Positions 8,868-18,255 of a stretch of DNA of 64,000 nucleotides are shown piece by piece. The DNA comes from VFJL01 sp043721435 (GTDB lineage Bacteria > Pseudomonadota > Gammaproteobacteria > Burkholderiales > Nitrosomonadaceae), in contig JAYSQR010000021.1 in assembly GCA_043721435.1 (NCBI GenBank), forward strand, positions 11,922 through 75,921, given 5' to 3'. Positions within the stretch are counted from its first letter, which is position 1; each line of letters begins with the position of its first letter. The notes under the pieces were generated by a model. It was not told the DNA's origin, did no database searches, and saw only the letters and a list, made by a program, of their open reading frames with translations. The translations under genes were made by a program, and so were the position numbers.

Positions 8868-9266
8868 GGCTATCTCCAATAGCGTGTGTGGGATCATTTT
8901 ACCGCTGCTACGGTTTTTGTAGATAACACTTTTATGAGTATTGCTGGTGACAGCCGATTCTCAACTTCAGTGTTTCGGCAGTCTCAGTCCCGCCCAGCCT
9001 CGCTGACATGCGGACTCAGATCAGGAATAGTGTGACTATATGATGACGTGGCCGGAAATTTGATGCAAGCGGCATGCGCGGGAAATGGCATTGACAGTGA
9101 TTGCAGCAACGGAATATCGGTGCAGTATTTTCCGCATCATGCCGATGATGGGGGCCAAGGTTAAATCTGCGCCTGTCCATGGCAGGTTACCAATAAGCCT
9201 GATACGATACGGCTTTGTTGATCCGCCGCACTGATTTATTGCCTGGCTGTGCAGCTTGCCTCTGAT
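8868..9266. other. intergenic, no supported gene
   Basis: About 400 bases. The only ORF of note is a 49-codon plus-strand frame from an ATG at 9085; it has no family resemblance or convincing ribosome site. No terminator, tRNA or repeat was seen. It should hold the promoter of the NYN gene. Confidence 0.5.
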
Positions 9267-9437
9267 TTATTCGGTCTTTGCCGCATCCTCAGTTTCCGCC
9301 ACACCCGGAGGCTGGTCTGGATTGTCATCGGATGGTGTCCTACCCTTATCCAGCTTGCGCTGCCTTTTCTCTTCCTGTTTCTTTTTCTTGGCCAGGTCTT
9401 TCTGGCGTTTTTCATATTGGAAATTTGGCTGTGCCAA
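9267..9437 (-). CDS. small basic protein (56 aa), TTG start
   Basis: The minus strand encodes 56 residues starting MAQPNFQYEKRQKDLAKKKK and ending in an acidic, proline-containing tail (DDNPDQPPGVAETED). The start is a TTG at 9435-9437 preceded by AAAGGAGT seven bases upstream, a strong ribosome site. The pattern F-Q-Y-E-K-R-Q-K-[DE]-L-A-K-K-K-[KR]-Q-E-E-K-R recalls a small conserved protein of unknown function that I associate with betaproteobacteria. The basic helix followed by an acidic tail suggests nucleic-acid or ribosome contact, but that is inference. Confidence 0.75.
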   Translation of the reverse strand: MAQPNFQYEKRQKDLAKKKKQEEKRQRKLDKGRTPSDDNPDQPPGVAETEDAAKTE

Positions 9438-9838
9438 TTTGTCACTCCTTTAATGGCTATTTCTGATGCAGAGAGAATCAGAGAAGATTTGTTTTTGCTT
9501 TGATTATTCTACGTGGAAACAGGCAACTTATCCGAATATATTCGGATCCGGAGAAGATTCGGTGGAAAAATAACGGCAGGGGTTATCTGAAAGTTTATTG
9601 ATGCTGCGCAGTGTTTCTACTTGCAACCATCAAGCAGGGTCGGCGTGGGTCACGCCAGGGGTATCGAGCACCTCCTGATCGGGTCGGGCAGATCAGTACG
9701 GAGCAGAAGGCCGAGAAAATGGACCATCAAGATTAAGTGCAACGGTGTTTTCTGTTCTCCATCTCTCACTAGGACGCCGACATCTGATGTTTGTCGATGT
9801 GGGAAATGATATCTCCAACCGAGCGAAGCCATGCAGTT
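9438..9838. other. intergenic region
   Basis: About 400 bases between the small TTG-started gene and the cysteine desulfurase stop. It contains the 18-bp palindrome at 9530-9547. Short ORFs on both strands (for example minus 9650-9832) have no ribosome site or family features and are not called. Confidence 0.5.
9530..9547. repeat. 18-bp perfect palindrome
   Basis: ATCCGAATATATTCGGAT reads the same on both strands. It lies about 95 bases upstream of the small TTG-started gene on the minus strand and could be a dimeric regulator's operator. No terminator-like T tract follows. Confidence 0.55.
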
Positions 9839-11011
9839 TTAAGCCATAGCCGTATTCATGTTTCTTAATCCTGCCGCCGTACTGCTTAGCGTTTTAAGGA
9901 AATCTTCCACCTGTACCGGCGTGTTGGTGCTGCCTAGACTGATGCGCACCGCACATCGCGCCAGCAGGGGTTCGACTCCCATCGCTTCCAGCACATGGCT
10001 TTGGCCAGGAGTCACGCTGGAACAGGCGGCGCCACTGGCTACCGCGAAACCTGCCTTGTCAAGACGGACGACCAAGGTATCACCCTCAATACCGGGTAAC
10101 GCAAAATAGCAGGTATTGGGCAAACGCGCTGCCCCCAATCCGAAAATGACAGCGCCCATCGCAATCAGTCCCTGCTCCAGACGTGTGTGCATTGCCGCAA
10201 CCCGCGTAGTCATCCCAGCCATACGGATCTTGGCCAACTCACAGGCAGCGCCAAAACCAACGATGGCAGGGACATTTTCGGTACCTGAGCGCAACCCGTT
10301 TTCGTGACCACCACCAAAAATGAGTGGTTTGAGCAACAGTTGCTTGTCCACAATCAGCGCAGCAGCACCCTTGGGGCCATAAATCTTGTGGGCAGACAGC
10401 GTCATGGCATGTACTTTGAGTGCGGCAAAATCCACCGGAATTTTTCCAAAGGCCTGCACTGCATCGGTATGTGTCCAGGCACCATGCCCCCGGGCTTTTT
10501 CTGCAATCGCCGCTACGTCCTGAATTACGCCGGTTTCATTATTTGCCAGCATCACCGACACCAGGCCGGGTTGTTGTTCCCTCATGGCGTTAGCGGCATC
10601 ATCCAGACTCACTTGTCCCAAACGGTCCACCGCCAGTCGCCGCAAATCCCATTTCTCAAGCTTTCTCCGTGCCAATTCCTGGGCTGGGCGCAGCACGCAA
10701 GGATGTTCAATCGCGCTGACGATAATCCGCGTAGGTTTTAGGTAGCCTGCGGCTCCCAGGATGAACAGGTTGTTGGCCTCCGATCCGCCACTGCAGAAAG
10801 CTACTTGTTCCGGCTGTACGCCGACCGCATCCGCCACCTGCTCGCGCGCCTGGTCTATTGCCCGACGTGCCGCCATCCCGCGGAGATGGCGACTGGAAGG
10901 ATTGCCGAACTCTCCCTGAAAATACGGCAGCATCACATCCAGCACTGCATCATCCATCGCAGTGGTGGCGTTATGGTCGAAATATGCTTGTACCCTTCTA
11001 TTCATTTTCAT
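9839..11011 (-). CDS. cysteine desulfurase (NifS/IscS family)
   Basis: This PLP enzyme takes sulfur from cysteine for Fe-S cluster assembly and thio-modification. The 390-residue protein shows the N-terminal YFDHNATT motif, ANNETGVIQ, the PLP lysine in SAHKIYGPKG, and the sulfur-carrying cysteine in SGAACSS. It lies 70 bases downstream of iscR in the same direction, so it is probably under IscR control. iscU, iscA, hscBA and fdx do not follow as in a standard isc operon, so it may be a second desulfurase. A TTG at 11014 is an alternative start. Confidence 0.92.
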   Translation of the reverse strand: MKMNRRVQAYFDHNATTAMDDAVLDVMLPYFQGEFGNPSSRHLRGMAARRAIDQAREQVADAVGVQPEQVAFCSGGSEANNLFILGAAGYLKPTRIIVSAIEHPCVLRPAQELARRKLEKWDLRRLAVDRLGQVSLDDAANAMREQQPGLVSVMLANNETGVIQDVAAIAEKARGHGAWTHTDAVQAFGKIPVDFAALKVHAMTLSAHKIYGPKGAAALIVDKQLLLKPLIFGGGHENGLRSGTENVPAIVGFGAACELAKIRMAGMTTRVAAMHTRLEQGLIAMGAVIFGLGAARLPNTCYFALPGIEGDTLVVRLDKAGFAVASGAACSSVTPGQSHVLEAMGVEPLLARCAVRISLGSTNTPVQVEDFLKTLSSTAAGLRNMNTAMA

Positions 11012-11081
11012 CAACTATCGTCGATTTCATTGCATTTGCTTCAATCCGGCGGATTTCCATGCGCTGCTTACAGAGAAGCAG

Positions 11082-11552
11082 TTAAGCCGGAAATGTTTTT
11101 CCCGGCTGCTTGTGCACCCGTAGGTCCTGCAACACTGCGACATTCTTCACTTTTGGACTCGTCACCAGTTGTTCTAGTGTGACCAGGGCCAGATAGTCCC
11201 GTATCTTGGCATTGAGGCTGGTCCACAGATCATGGGTCATGCAGCGCTGATCATTGTGACAGTTCTCCTTGCCCTTGCACTGAGTTGCATCAATTGGTTC
11301 ATCCACGGCAAGGATGATGTCAGCCACCGACACTTCATTCATTGGCCGCGCCAAATGGTAGCCGCCACCGGGGCCGCGTACACTATCTACCAATTTGTTG
11401 CGCCGTAGTTTTCCGAACAACTGCTCCAGATAAGACAGTGAAATCCTTTGGCGCTCGCTGATGCCCGCCAATGTCACTGGCCCATGATCACCATGCAGAG
11501 CCAGATCAATCATTGCAGTCACCGCAAAACGCCCCTTAGTCGTCAATCGCAT
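11082..11552 (-). CDS. iscR: Fe-S cluster regulator IscR (Rrf2 family)
   Basis: IscR senses Fe-S status by holding a [2Fe-2S] cluster and represses Fe-S biogenesis genes. The 156-residue protein has an N-terminal winged helix (MRLTTKGRFAVTAMIDLAL) and three cysteines spaced C-x5-C-x5-C (CKGKENCHNDQRC, about residues 92-104), the IscR ligand pattern. GGGAG lies six bases before the ATG. A strong promoter overlapped by a Type 1 IscR operator lies directly upstream, so autoregulation is expected. Confidence 0.95.
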   Translation of the reverse strand: MRLTTKGRFAVTAMIDLALHGDHGPVTLAGISERQRISLSYLEQLFGKLRRNKLVDSVRGPGGGYHLARPMNEVSVADIILAVDEPIDATQCKGKENCHNDQRCMTHDLWTSLNAKIRDYLALVTLEQLVTSPKVKNVAVLQDLRVHKQPGKTFPA

Positions 11553-11612
11553 TTTTGCTCCCAGTCAGAATCAACATTCGGATTAACAATTATTCTCGGG
11601 TTATCCGCAGCA

Positions 11613-11637
11613 ATACCCGACAATTTCGCTCAAGTAT
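11613..11637 (-). promoter_or_regulatory. Type 1 IscR-binding site
   Basis: The 25-bp sequence (ATACCCGAC, then AATTTCGCT, then CAAGTAT on the plus strand) matches 22 of 25 positions of the E. coli Type 1 IscR consensus as I recall it, including both outer ATA/TAT ends. It overlaps the -10 box of the iscR promoter, so [2Fe-2S]-IscR bound there would block transcription of iscR and the desulfurase gene. Confidence 0.72.
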
Positions 11638-11661
11638 ATAAAACCCTACTTATTCAGTCAA
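11633..11661 (-). promoter_or_regulatory. sigma-70 promoter of iscR
   Basis: On the minus strand TTGACT (11656-11661) and TATACT (11633-11638) are separated by exactly 17 bases, a near-consensus promoter. Transcription would start near 11626, about 75 bases before the iscR ATG. Its -10 lies within the IscR site. Confidence 0.78.
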
Positions 11662-11719
11662 CTATTTTGTTCGAATAATTCGCGGCAGTCTTGTCTGTGG
11701 CTCATTGCTCTTGTTGCGC

Positions 11720-12445
11720 TTACCGGCGTTTCTCCAGAGCGCTCAGGATTCCACGCAATATATTTACTTCTTCTTTTTCCAGTCGGGCGCGCGCAAATAA
11801 GCGGCGCATGCGCTGCAGCAGCCGTTTCGGTTCCTGGGGATCCAGAAAACCACTGTTTATCATGCTTTGTTCCAGATGACGGACAAATAATTCAATCTCA
11901 TCGAAGCTAGCGGGTGTGCCCATTGGTTGCGGAAGACTCCCGATTTCTGGCAGAGCCATGCGTAATTCATATGCCATTACTTGCACCGCGCTGGCAAGAT
12001 TGAGGGAGGAGTAATCTGGATTGGCCGGAATATGCACAATAATTTGACACTTGCTCACTTCGAGCGTGGTGAGACCGGACATTTCTGTGCCGAAAACCAG
12101 CGCGACCGGATGTTGCCGCGCATGGTTGCACAATTCCTGTGCCCCCTGATATGAATCGAACACTTCATGTGCAAGGTCGCGCGGACGGGCAGTGATTGCC
12201 GCCGCCAGCACCGTGCCACTGAGGGCTTCATCAAGGCTGCCACAAACCTTGGCAGTGTTGAGCACATCCCATGCACCGGCGGCGCGCGCTTCTGCTTCCT
12301 TGTCGGGAAACGATTTTGGGTTTATCAGATAGAGTGCACCCAGCCCCATTGTTTTCATCGCCCGCGCAGCCGCGCCGATATTCCCGGGATGGCTGGTATG
12401 GCTCAACACTATGCGGACATTAGCAAGCGGGCAGAGGGGATTCAT
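11720..12445 (-). CDS. trmJ: tRNA (cytidine/uridine-32-2'-O)-methyltransferase
   Basis: This SPOUT-class enzyme methylates the 2'-hydroxyl of tRNA position 32 using SAM. The 241-residue protein has the NIGAAARAMK motif near residue 22, FGTEMSGLT, and the knot motif IPANPDYSSLNLASAVQVMAYEL, followed by a TrmJ-type C-terminal extension. AGGA stands at a good distance before the ATG. It is divergent from suhB with 38 bases between them, and upstream of iscR, an order seen in many proteobacteria. Confidence 0.93.
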   Translation of the reverse strand: MNPLCPLANVRIVLSHTSHPGNIGAAARAMKTMGLGALYLINPKSFPDKEAEARAAGAWDVLNTAKVCGSLDEALSGTVLAAAITARPRDLAHEVFDSYQGAQELCNHARQHPVALVFGTEMSGLTTLEVSKCQIIVHIPANPDYSSLNLASAVQVMAYELRMALPEIGSLPQPMGTPASFDEIELFVRHLEQSMINSGFLDPQEPKRLLQRMRRLFARARLEKEEVNILRGILSALEKRR

Positions 12446-12483
12446 ATTAAAATCCTAGTTTTGTTTAATCCCGAATCCAGAAT

Positions 12484-13290
12484 ATGCATCCTATGCTCAC
12501 CATTGCAGTAAAAGCCGCGCGCCGCGCTGGTGGTATTATCAACCGTGCTGCACAGAATCTGGATTTGCTGCACGTCTCGCGTAAGGCGCACAATGACTTC
12601 GTCAGCGAAGTGGATGGTGCGGCGGAAGATGCCATCATTCGGGTGCTGCTGGACGCCTATCCGGCTCACGCGATTCTAGCAGAAGAGAGCGGTGCTCGCG
12701 GTGATCAGGACAAGTCCGAATACCAGTGGATCATTGATCCGCTCGACGGTACCACCAATTTTCTGCACGGCTTTCCCCAGTACTCGGTCTCGATCGCGCT
12801 GCTGCACAAAGGCATACTGACCCAGGCAGTGGTGTACGATCCTTCCAGTAATGAATTATTCACCGCCAGCCGCGGGCGTGGCGCCTATCTCAACGACCAC
12901 CGCCTGCGCGTAAGCAAGCGCACCCAACTCGCTGATTGCCTGATCGGTACCGGCTTCCCGTTTCGCGAGTTCTCCCACATAGATGCTTATCTCGCCATGT
13001 TCAAGGACATCATGCCCAGAACTTCGGGTATCCGCCGTCCCGGCTCCGCTGCGCTGGATCTGGCCTATGTAGCCGCTGGACGCTACGATGGCTTCTGGGA
13101 ACTGGGATTGTCACCATGGGATATGGCCGCTGGCTGTCTACTGATCACCGAAGCGGGCGGACTGGTGGGTGACCTGGAAGGCAACGCCACTTATCTGCAG
13201 AGTGGACACATCGTCGCCGGTAATCCGAAAACATTTGGCCAATTGCTGCAGGTGATTGCGCCGCATTTGACGAAAGAATTGAAGGCCTAA
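12484..13290 (+). CDS. suhB: inositol-1-monophosphatase family protein
   Basis: The 268-residue protein carries all metal-binding motifs of the family: AEESG (Glu67/Glu68), DPLDGTTNF (about 85-93), and the C-terminal SPWDMAAG. In bacteria SuhB also acts as an rRNA transcription antitermination factor; whether this protein does so cannot be read. An ATG at 12493 is an alternative start. It is divergent from trmJ. Confidence 0.94.
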   Translation: MHPMLTIAVKAARRAGGIINRAAQNLDLLHVSRKAHNDFVSEVDGAAEDAIIRVLLDAYPAHAILAEESGARGDQDKSEYQWIIDPLDGTTNFLHGFPQYSVSIALLHKGILTQAVVYDPSSNELFTASRGRGAYLNDHRLRVSKRTQLADCLIGTGFPFREFSHIDAYLAMFKDIMPRTSGIRRPGSAALDLAYVAAGRYDGFWELGLSPWDMAAGCLLITEAGGLVGDLEGNATYLQSGHIVAGNPKTFGQLLQVIAPHLTKELKA

Positions 13291-13359
13291 AACGTTGGTG
13301 TCACCGTTAAAATCACTATCGATTTGCTTGCCACCAAATAACCAAACGGAATAAATGCC

Positions 13360-14265
13360 ATGAAGATTGAACGACTAAATGCCGATTACGCCATCGCTGG
13401 CCAACTCAGATTCATTGAGGGCAATGGTGGCTTTCCTTTCATTGAAATCAACAGTACCAAAGCCAGCGCTCTGATCTCCATCTATGCAGGCCAGGTATTG
13501 TCTTTCCGCCCGGCTGGCGCAGCGGACGACCTGATGTTCCTCAGCGAAAAGGCTTATTATCAGACGGGTAAAGCGATCAAGGGCGGAGTGCCGATCTGCT
13601 GGCCATGGTTCGGCGCAGATCCGCAAGGGTTGGGCCGTCCAGCGCATGGCTTTGTGCGCAATCGCCTGTGGAACGTAGTGGCAACCGAAATGACCGCAGA
13701 TGGCAATATCCGGGTTACGCTAGGGTTAATGGATACCCCTGAAACTCGCGCTATCTGGCCACAATCGTTTACCCTGACGCTGGAAATCATAGTTGGAAAC
13801 TCGCTGAACCTGGAATTGGTCACACGTAATACGGGCACGCAGATATTTCCTGTAACGCAGGCATTCCATACCTACTTCAAGGTTGGGGATATCAGTCAGA
13901 CAAGCGTATTGGGACTGGAAGGTATCGACTACATCGATAAGACCGACAACAGTGTGCAAAAACAGCAGACCGGTGCAGTAATGATCAATACAGAAGTCGA
14001 CCGTATCTATCTTGGTGTTCAGGGCGAATTGGTGGTTGCCGATGCCGCCCTGAAGCGCCGCATCCGGATTGCGTCCAGAGGCAGTAAAACCGCCGTGGTG
14101 TGGAACCCGTGGGCAAAAATCTCGGCGGAGATGGGCGACTTGCAGGATGATGATTACCGGCGCCTGCTCTGTGTCGAGACTACCAATGCTGCCACGGATG
14201 TGGTGGAGATTGCGCCCAACAGCGAGTTCCGGCTGGTGGCGAACTACCGTGTGGAACGGGATTGA
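13360..14265 (+). CDS. D-hexose-6-phosphate mutarotase (YeaD-like)
   Basis: The 301-residue protein belongs to the aldose-1-epimerase superfamily, YeaD branch, which interconverts alpha and beta anomers of glucose 6-phosphate. The hallmark GGVPICWPWFG lies near residue 75, the conserved HGFVRNR at about 93, the QAFHTYF histidine near 170, and VWNPW in the C-terminal third. It stands alone between suhB and mutS. Confidence 0.9.
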   Translation: MKIERLNADYAIAGQLRFIEGNGGFPFIEINSTKASALISIYAGQVLSFRPAGAADDLMFLSEKAYYQTGKAIKGGVPICWPWFGADPQGLGRPAHGFVRNRLWNVVATEMTADGNIRVTLGLMDTPETRAIWPQSFTLTLEIIVGNSLNLELVTRNTGTQIFPVTQAFHTYFKVGDISQTSVLGLEGIDYIDKTDNSVQKQQTGAVMINTEVDRIYLGVQGELVVADAALKRRIRIASRGSKTAVVWNPWAKISAEMGDLQDDDYRRLLCVETTNAATDVVEIAPNSEFRLVANYRVERD

Positions 14266-14342
14266 GCGCCAATTAAGGGCGCCTCTAACGAAGTAATCTC
14301 TCTCGCACCGGGAGTGGTTTTATCCAGCGCGAATTTATACTA

Positions 14343-16937
14343 ATGTCCACCCAGCATACTCCGATGATGCAGCAATACCTGCGCATCAAGGCACAGCATC
14401 CCGACATGCTGATGTTTTATCGCATGGGGGATTTCTACGAGCTATTCTTCGATGACGCGGAAAAGGCCGCCAAGCTGCTTGACATCACTCTGACCCGGCG
14501 CGGTGCCTCGGCAGGGGAGCCGATCAAGATGGCGGGTGTGCCTTATCATGCTGTCGAACAATACCTGGCGAAGCTTATCAGGCTGGGCGAGTCGGTGGCG
14601 ATCTGCGAACAGACCGGCGATCCCGTCACTGCCAAAGGACCAGTGGAGCGCCAAGTCACACGCATCATCACGCCGGGAACGCTGACGGATGCGGCGCTGC
14701 TGGAAGAGAAACGCGACTGCGTGCTGCTGGCGCTGACTCTGCATGAAGCCACACTGGGGTTGGCGTGGCTTAATCTGGCGGCAGGGCAGTTCTACCTAAT
14801 GGAGACATCGACGAACAATCTGGCGAGTGAACTGGAACGCCTGCAGCCAGCCGAAATTTTGTTGCCTGAGTCGCTGGAAACCCTGGCCGTGTTTAACGGT
14901 GTGGGCGCATTAAAAAGTTCAAGTTTGAAGCATTTGCCGGTATGGCAGTTCGATGTTGATGCCGCCGTGCGTAATCTCGCCCGGCAATTTGGAACCCGCG
15001 ATCTTTCCGGTTTCGGCTGCGACGGCTTGCAGCCATCGCTGGGTGCAGCGGGCGCACTGCTGGAATACGCCCGGCTCACGCAAGGTGCAAGCATCGTTCA
15101 CGTCAAGGCGCTGCAAGTTGAGCGAGATAGCGCTTACGTGCGGATGGATGCCGCCACTCGCCGCAATCTGGAAATTTCCGAAACCATACGCGGCGAAGTA
15201 TCGCCCACGCTGCTATCGTTGCTCGACACCTGTTCAACCAGCATGGGCAGCCGTTTGCTGCGGCACTGGCTGCATCATCCATTGCGCGACCATGCTGCGG
15301 TCCAGCAGCGTCTTGATGGCGTGTCGGCCTTGATCGGAGCAGCGGGACTGGGGCCGTATCATGCGGTGCGCGAGTGTTTCAGGCGCGTGGCGGATATTGA
15401 ACGCATCACTGCGCGCATTGCACTGAAATCCGCCCGTCCACGGGACCTGTCGGGTTTGCGTGACAGTCTGAAACGCTTGCCTGAAGTTATCGCCGCAATT
15501 GCCGGTTGTGCCAGCGAACATATCGCCACACTGGCGCAAGCCATGGCGCCGGATACCGCACTTGTCAGTCTGCTGGAGCAATCCCTGCGTGAAGAACCCA
15601 GTGCTGTGCTGCGCGAAGGCGGAGTGATCGCCGACGGCTATGACGCCGAACTGGACGAGCTACGTGCAATACAGAACAACGGCGGTGAGTTTCTGTTGCA
15701 ACTGGAAGCACGGGAAAAGACGCGCACCGGTATCGCCAGTCTCAAGGTGGAGTATAACCGGGTGCATGGGTTTTATATCGAAGTCACCCACGCCCATAGC
15801 GAGAAAATCCCTGATGATTACCGCCGGCGGCAGACGCTGAAGAATGCCGAGCGTTACATCACGCCAGAACTGAAAACCTTTGAGGACAAATCGCTTTCCG
15901 CACAGGAGCGCGCGCTGGCGCGGGAGAAGTTTTTGTATGATGCGTTGCTGGACGCACTTTCACCATTCATTGGTTATTTACAGCGAGCTGCTCGGGGTGT
16001 TGCTGAACTGGATGTGCTGGCCACCTTCGCTGAGCGTGCGCTGGCGCTCGATTACACCATGCCGGTTTTCACCGATGCGGCCATGATCGAGATCGTGGCA
16101 GGCCGTCACCCAGTGGTAGAAAAGCAAGTGGAGGATTTCATCGCCAACGATGTGCGGCTCGGTGCTGGTGACAATAGCGAGCGGCAAATGCTTATCATCA
16201 CCGGCCCCAATATGGGTGGAAAATCCACCTACATGCGGCAGGTTGCGCTGATCACATTACTCGCGTATTGCGGTAGCTTTGTTCCCGCCAACAGCGCGCG
16301 TCTCGGCCCGCTGGACCAGATTTTCACCCGCATCGGTGCATCCGATGACCTTGCCGGCGGACGCTCGACTTTCATGGTGGAAATGACCGAGGCTGCCAAC
16401 ATTTTGCACAACGCCAGTGCGCAAAGTCTGGTATTGATGGATGAAGTGGGGCGGGGTACCTCCACATTCGATGGTCTGGCGCTGGCGTTTGCAATCGCCC
16501 GCTATCTACTGGAGAAGAACCGGTGCTATACGCTGTTTGCCACCCATTATTTCGAACTGACAAGACTTGCGGAAGAATTCAGGCAGGCGGCTAACGTGCA
16601 TCTGGATGCAGTGGAACACAAACACCATATCGTATTCCTGCACGCGGTCAATGAGGGCCCTGCCAGCCAGAGCTATGGCCTGCAAGTCGCGGCGCTGGCC
16701 GGTGTACCAGAACAGGCCATCAAGGTAGCGAAGAAATATCTGCTGAAATTGGAGCAGGAGAATGTAGACAGGGACCTGCAGCGGGATTTATTTTCCGTGG
16801 GTTCCGCCGCCGTGGTAGAACTGCCGCACGAGCACCCCGCGCTCGCATTGCTGCGCACCATCATACCGGATGAGTTAAGTCCGAAAGAAGCGTTGGAACA
16901 ACTCTATGTGCTGAAAAAGGCGGCGGAGGACGAGTAG
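14343..16937 (+). CDS. mutS: DNA mismatch repair protein MutS
   Basis: MutS finds mismatches and starts methyl-directed repair. The 864-residue protein is complete: mismatch-reading FYELF near residue 31 (Phe31, Glu33), connector and lever domains, Walker A GPNMGGKS at about 621-628, the DEVGRGTSTFDG signature, and FATHYFEL. The helix-turn-helix dimer region and a short C-terminal tail follow. Confidence 0.98.
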   Translation: MSTQHTPMMQQYLRIKAQHPDMLMFYRMGDFYELFFDDAEKAAKLLDITLTRRGASAGEPIKMAGVPYHAVEQYLAKLIRLGESVAICEQTGDPVTAKGPVERQVTRIITPGTLTDAALLEEKRDCVLLALTLHEATLGLAWLNLAAGQFYLMETSTNNLASELERLQPAEILLPESLETLAVFNGVGALKSSSLKHLPVWQFDVDAAVRNLARQFGTRDLSGFGCDGLQPSLGAAGALLEYARLTQGASIVHVKALQVERDSAYVRMDAATRRNLEISETIRGEVSPTLLSLLDTCSTSMGSRLLRHWLHHPLRDHAAVQQRLDGVSALIGAAGLGPYHAVRECFRRVADIERITARIALKSARPRDLSGLRDSLKRLPEVIAAIAGCASEHIATLAQAMAPDTALVSLLEQSLREEPSAVLREGGVIADGYDAELDELRAIQNNGGEFLLQLEAREKTRTGIASLKVEYNRVHGFYIEVTHAHSEKIPDDYRRRQTLKNAERYITPELKTFEDKSLSAQERALAREKFLYDALLDALSPFIGYLQRAARGVAELDVLATFAERALALDYTMPVFTDAAMIEIVAGRHPVVEKQVEDFIANDVRLGAGDNSERQMLIITGPNMGGKSTYMRQVALITLLAYCGSFVPANSARLGPLDQIFTRIGASDDLAGGRSTFMVEMTEAANILHNASAQSLVLMDEVGRGTSTFDGLALAFAIARYLLEKNRCYTLFATHYFELTRLAEEFRQAANVHLDAVEHKHHIVFLHAVNEGPASQSYGLQVAALAGVPEQAIKVAKKYLLKLEQENVDRDLQRDLFSVGSAAVVELPHEHPALALLRTIIPDELSPKEALEQLYVLKKAAEDE

Positions 16938-16990
16938 CGCGGGTGATGAGCCTGCGCTACGCATTGAAGATGCAGTCGAATCAGGAAAAA

Positions 16991-17470
16991 TCAGTGCTCA
17001 TGGCCGTGAGGACCGTGGACGTGACCGTGGGAGAGTTCCTCGGCAGTGGCAGGACGCACATCGGTAACCGTACAATCGAAACGCAGCGTCATCCCAGCCA
17101 GCGGATGATTGCCATCCACCACTACTTTGTCTTCGGCAATGTCGGTGACGGTGAAGGTCAATATGTCATCTGAGTCTTCCGTGCCACCTTCAAACTGCAT
17201 TCCAACCGCTATGTTCTCGGGAAACGCATCACGCGGCTCCACCCGCACCAGTTCACTGTCATATTCGCCGAAGGTATTCTCAGGCTCCATGAAAACCGAG
17301 CAGGTATGGCCCACCTCCATGTTATGCAGTGCTTCTTCCACCATCGGGAAAATGCCATCATAGCCCCCGTGCAAATAACTGATCGGGGAGTCGGCTTTTT
17401 CCAGGATTTTGCCAGTCGAGTCCGATAATTCATAATTGAGAGATACTATGGTGTCTTTGACAATGCGCAT
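16991..17470 (-). CDS. slyD: FKBP-type peptidyl-prolyl isomerase, SlyD-like
   Basis: The 159-residue protein has the SlyD layout: FKBP half, insert-in-flap chaperone domain (about residues 70-125), the FKBP remainder, then a histidine-rich tail (HGHVHGPHGHEH) that would bind nickel or other metals. SlyD proteins act as proline isomerases, chaperones and metal donors. The gene is convergent with mutS, 53 bases apart. Confidence 0.92.
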   Translation of the reverse strand: MRIVKDTIVSLNYELSDSTGKILEKADSPISYLHGGYDGIFPMVEEALHNMEVGHTCSVFMEPENTFGEYDSELVRVEPRDAFPENIAVGMQFEGGTEDSDDILTFTVTDIAEDKVVVDGNHPLAGMTLRFDCTVTDVRPATAEELSHGHVHGPHGHEH

Positions 17471-17612
17471 GTTATTTCCGTTTGTGGGTTATCGAATATA
17501 AAATCAAATCGTGATCATTTTATCAGCAGTATTTTTTGGCGTCATCACAAATAGCGCATCCAAGATTGCCACCGGCAAGCAGATCTGAAGCGGTGCGGCA
17601 AACACCGCTCTT

Positions 17613-18203
17613 TCACAGCGCGCATTTCATTATCAGTTTTTTTACGGGAGCAAAGCTGCGGCGATGTATGCTGGATGCGCCATATTGTTGTAATGCCATG
17701 ATGTGCGCAGCCGTCGGATATCCCTTGTGCCGGTCAAAGCCATAGTGCGGGAAATGCTGGTGGAGTCGCAGCATTTCAGCATCACGTGCAGTCTTGGCCA
17801 GGATCGAGGCAGCGGAAATTTCCGGCACCAGACTGTCGCCCCGGATGACAGCGCGCACTGGGAAGTTCAGGCGGGGGCTATGATTTCCATCCACCAGTAC
17901 CTCGTTGGGAGTGAATGACAGGTTCTCGACCGCTCGTTTCATGGCCAGCAGGCTTGCTTGCAGAATATTCAAGCGGTCGATTTCATCGACGGATGCAGAA
18001 GCAATGGCCCACGCCATGGAATGCACTTTGATGGCAAGTGCCAGTCGATTGCGTTTTTTCTCACTGAGTGTCTTGGAATCTGCCAGTCCTTCGATTCTGT
18101 AAGCAGGGTTGAGCACGACGCAGGCCGCGAACACCGGCCCTGCCAGCGGCCCCCGGCCGGCTTCATCCACGCCGCAGATCCAGTTGAATTTCCGGGTTGG
18201 CAT
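17613..18203 (-). CDS. rnhB: ribonuclease HII
   Basis: RNase HII removes ribonucleotides from DNA. The 196-residue protein has the VDEAGRGPLAG motif (first catalytic Asp and Glu) at about residues 13-23 and the later conserved Asp residues (VDGN, SILAKTARD). GGAGATCAAGAGAA precedes the ATG. It is the last gene of the leftward operon, only 52 bases after fabZ; lpxA and lpxB usually lie between the two. Confidence 0.96.
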   Translation of the reverse strand: MPTRKFNWICGVDEAGRGPLAGPVFAACVVLNPAYRIEGLADSKTLSEKKRNRLALAIKVHSMAWAIASASVDEIDRLNILQASLLAMKRAVENLSFTPNEVLVDGNHSPRLNFPVRAVIRGDSLVPEISAASILAKTARDAEMLRLHQHFPHYGFDRHKGYPTAAHIMALQQYGASSIHRRSFAPVKKLIMKCAL

Positions 18204-18255
18204 TTCTCTTGATCTCCGGCTTCTGCCGCAGGTGTGCGGATTGCTGCGTAGATCC

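Noticed and set aside
9085..9234. Short plus-strand ORF of about 49 codons
   Set aside because: No ribosome site of quality and no family pattern.
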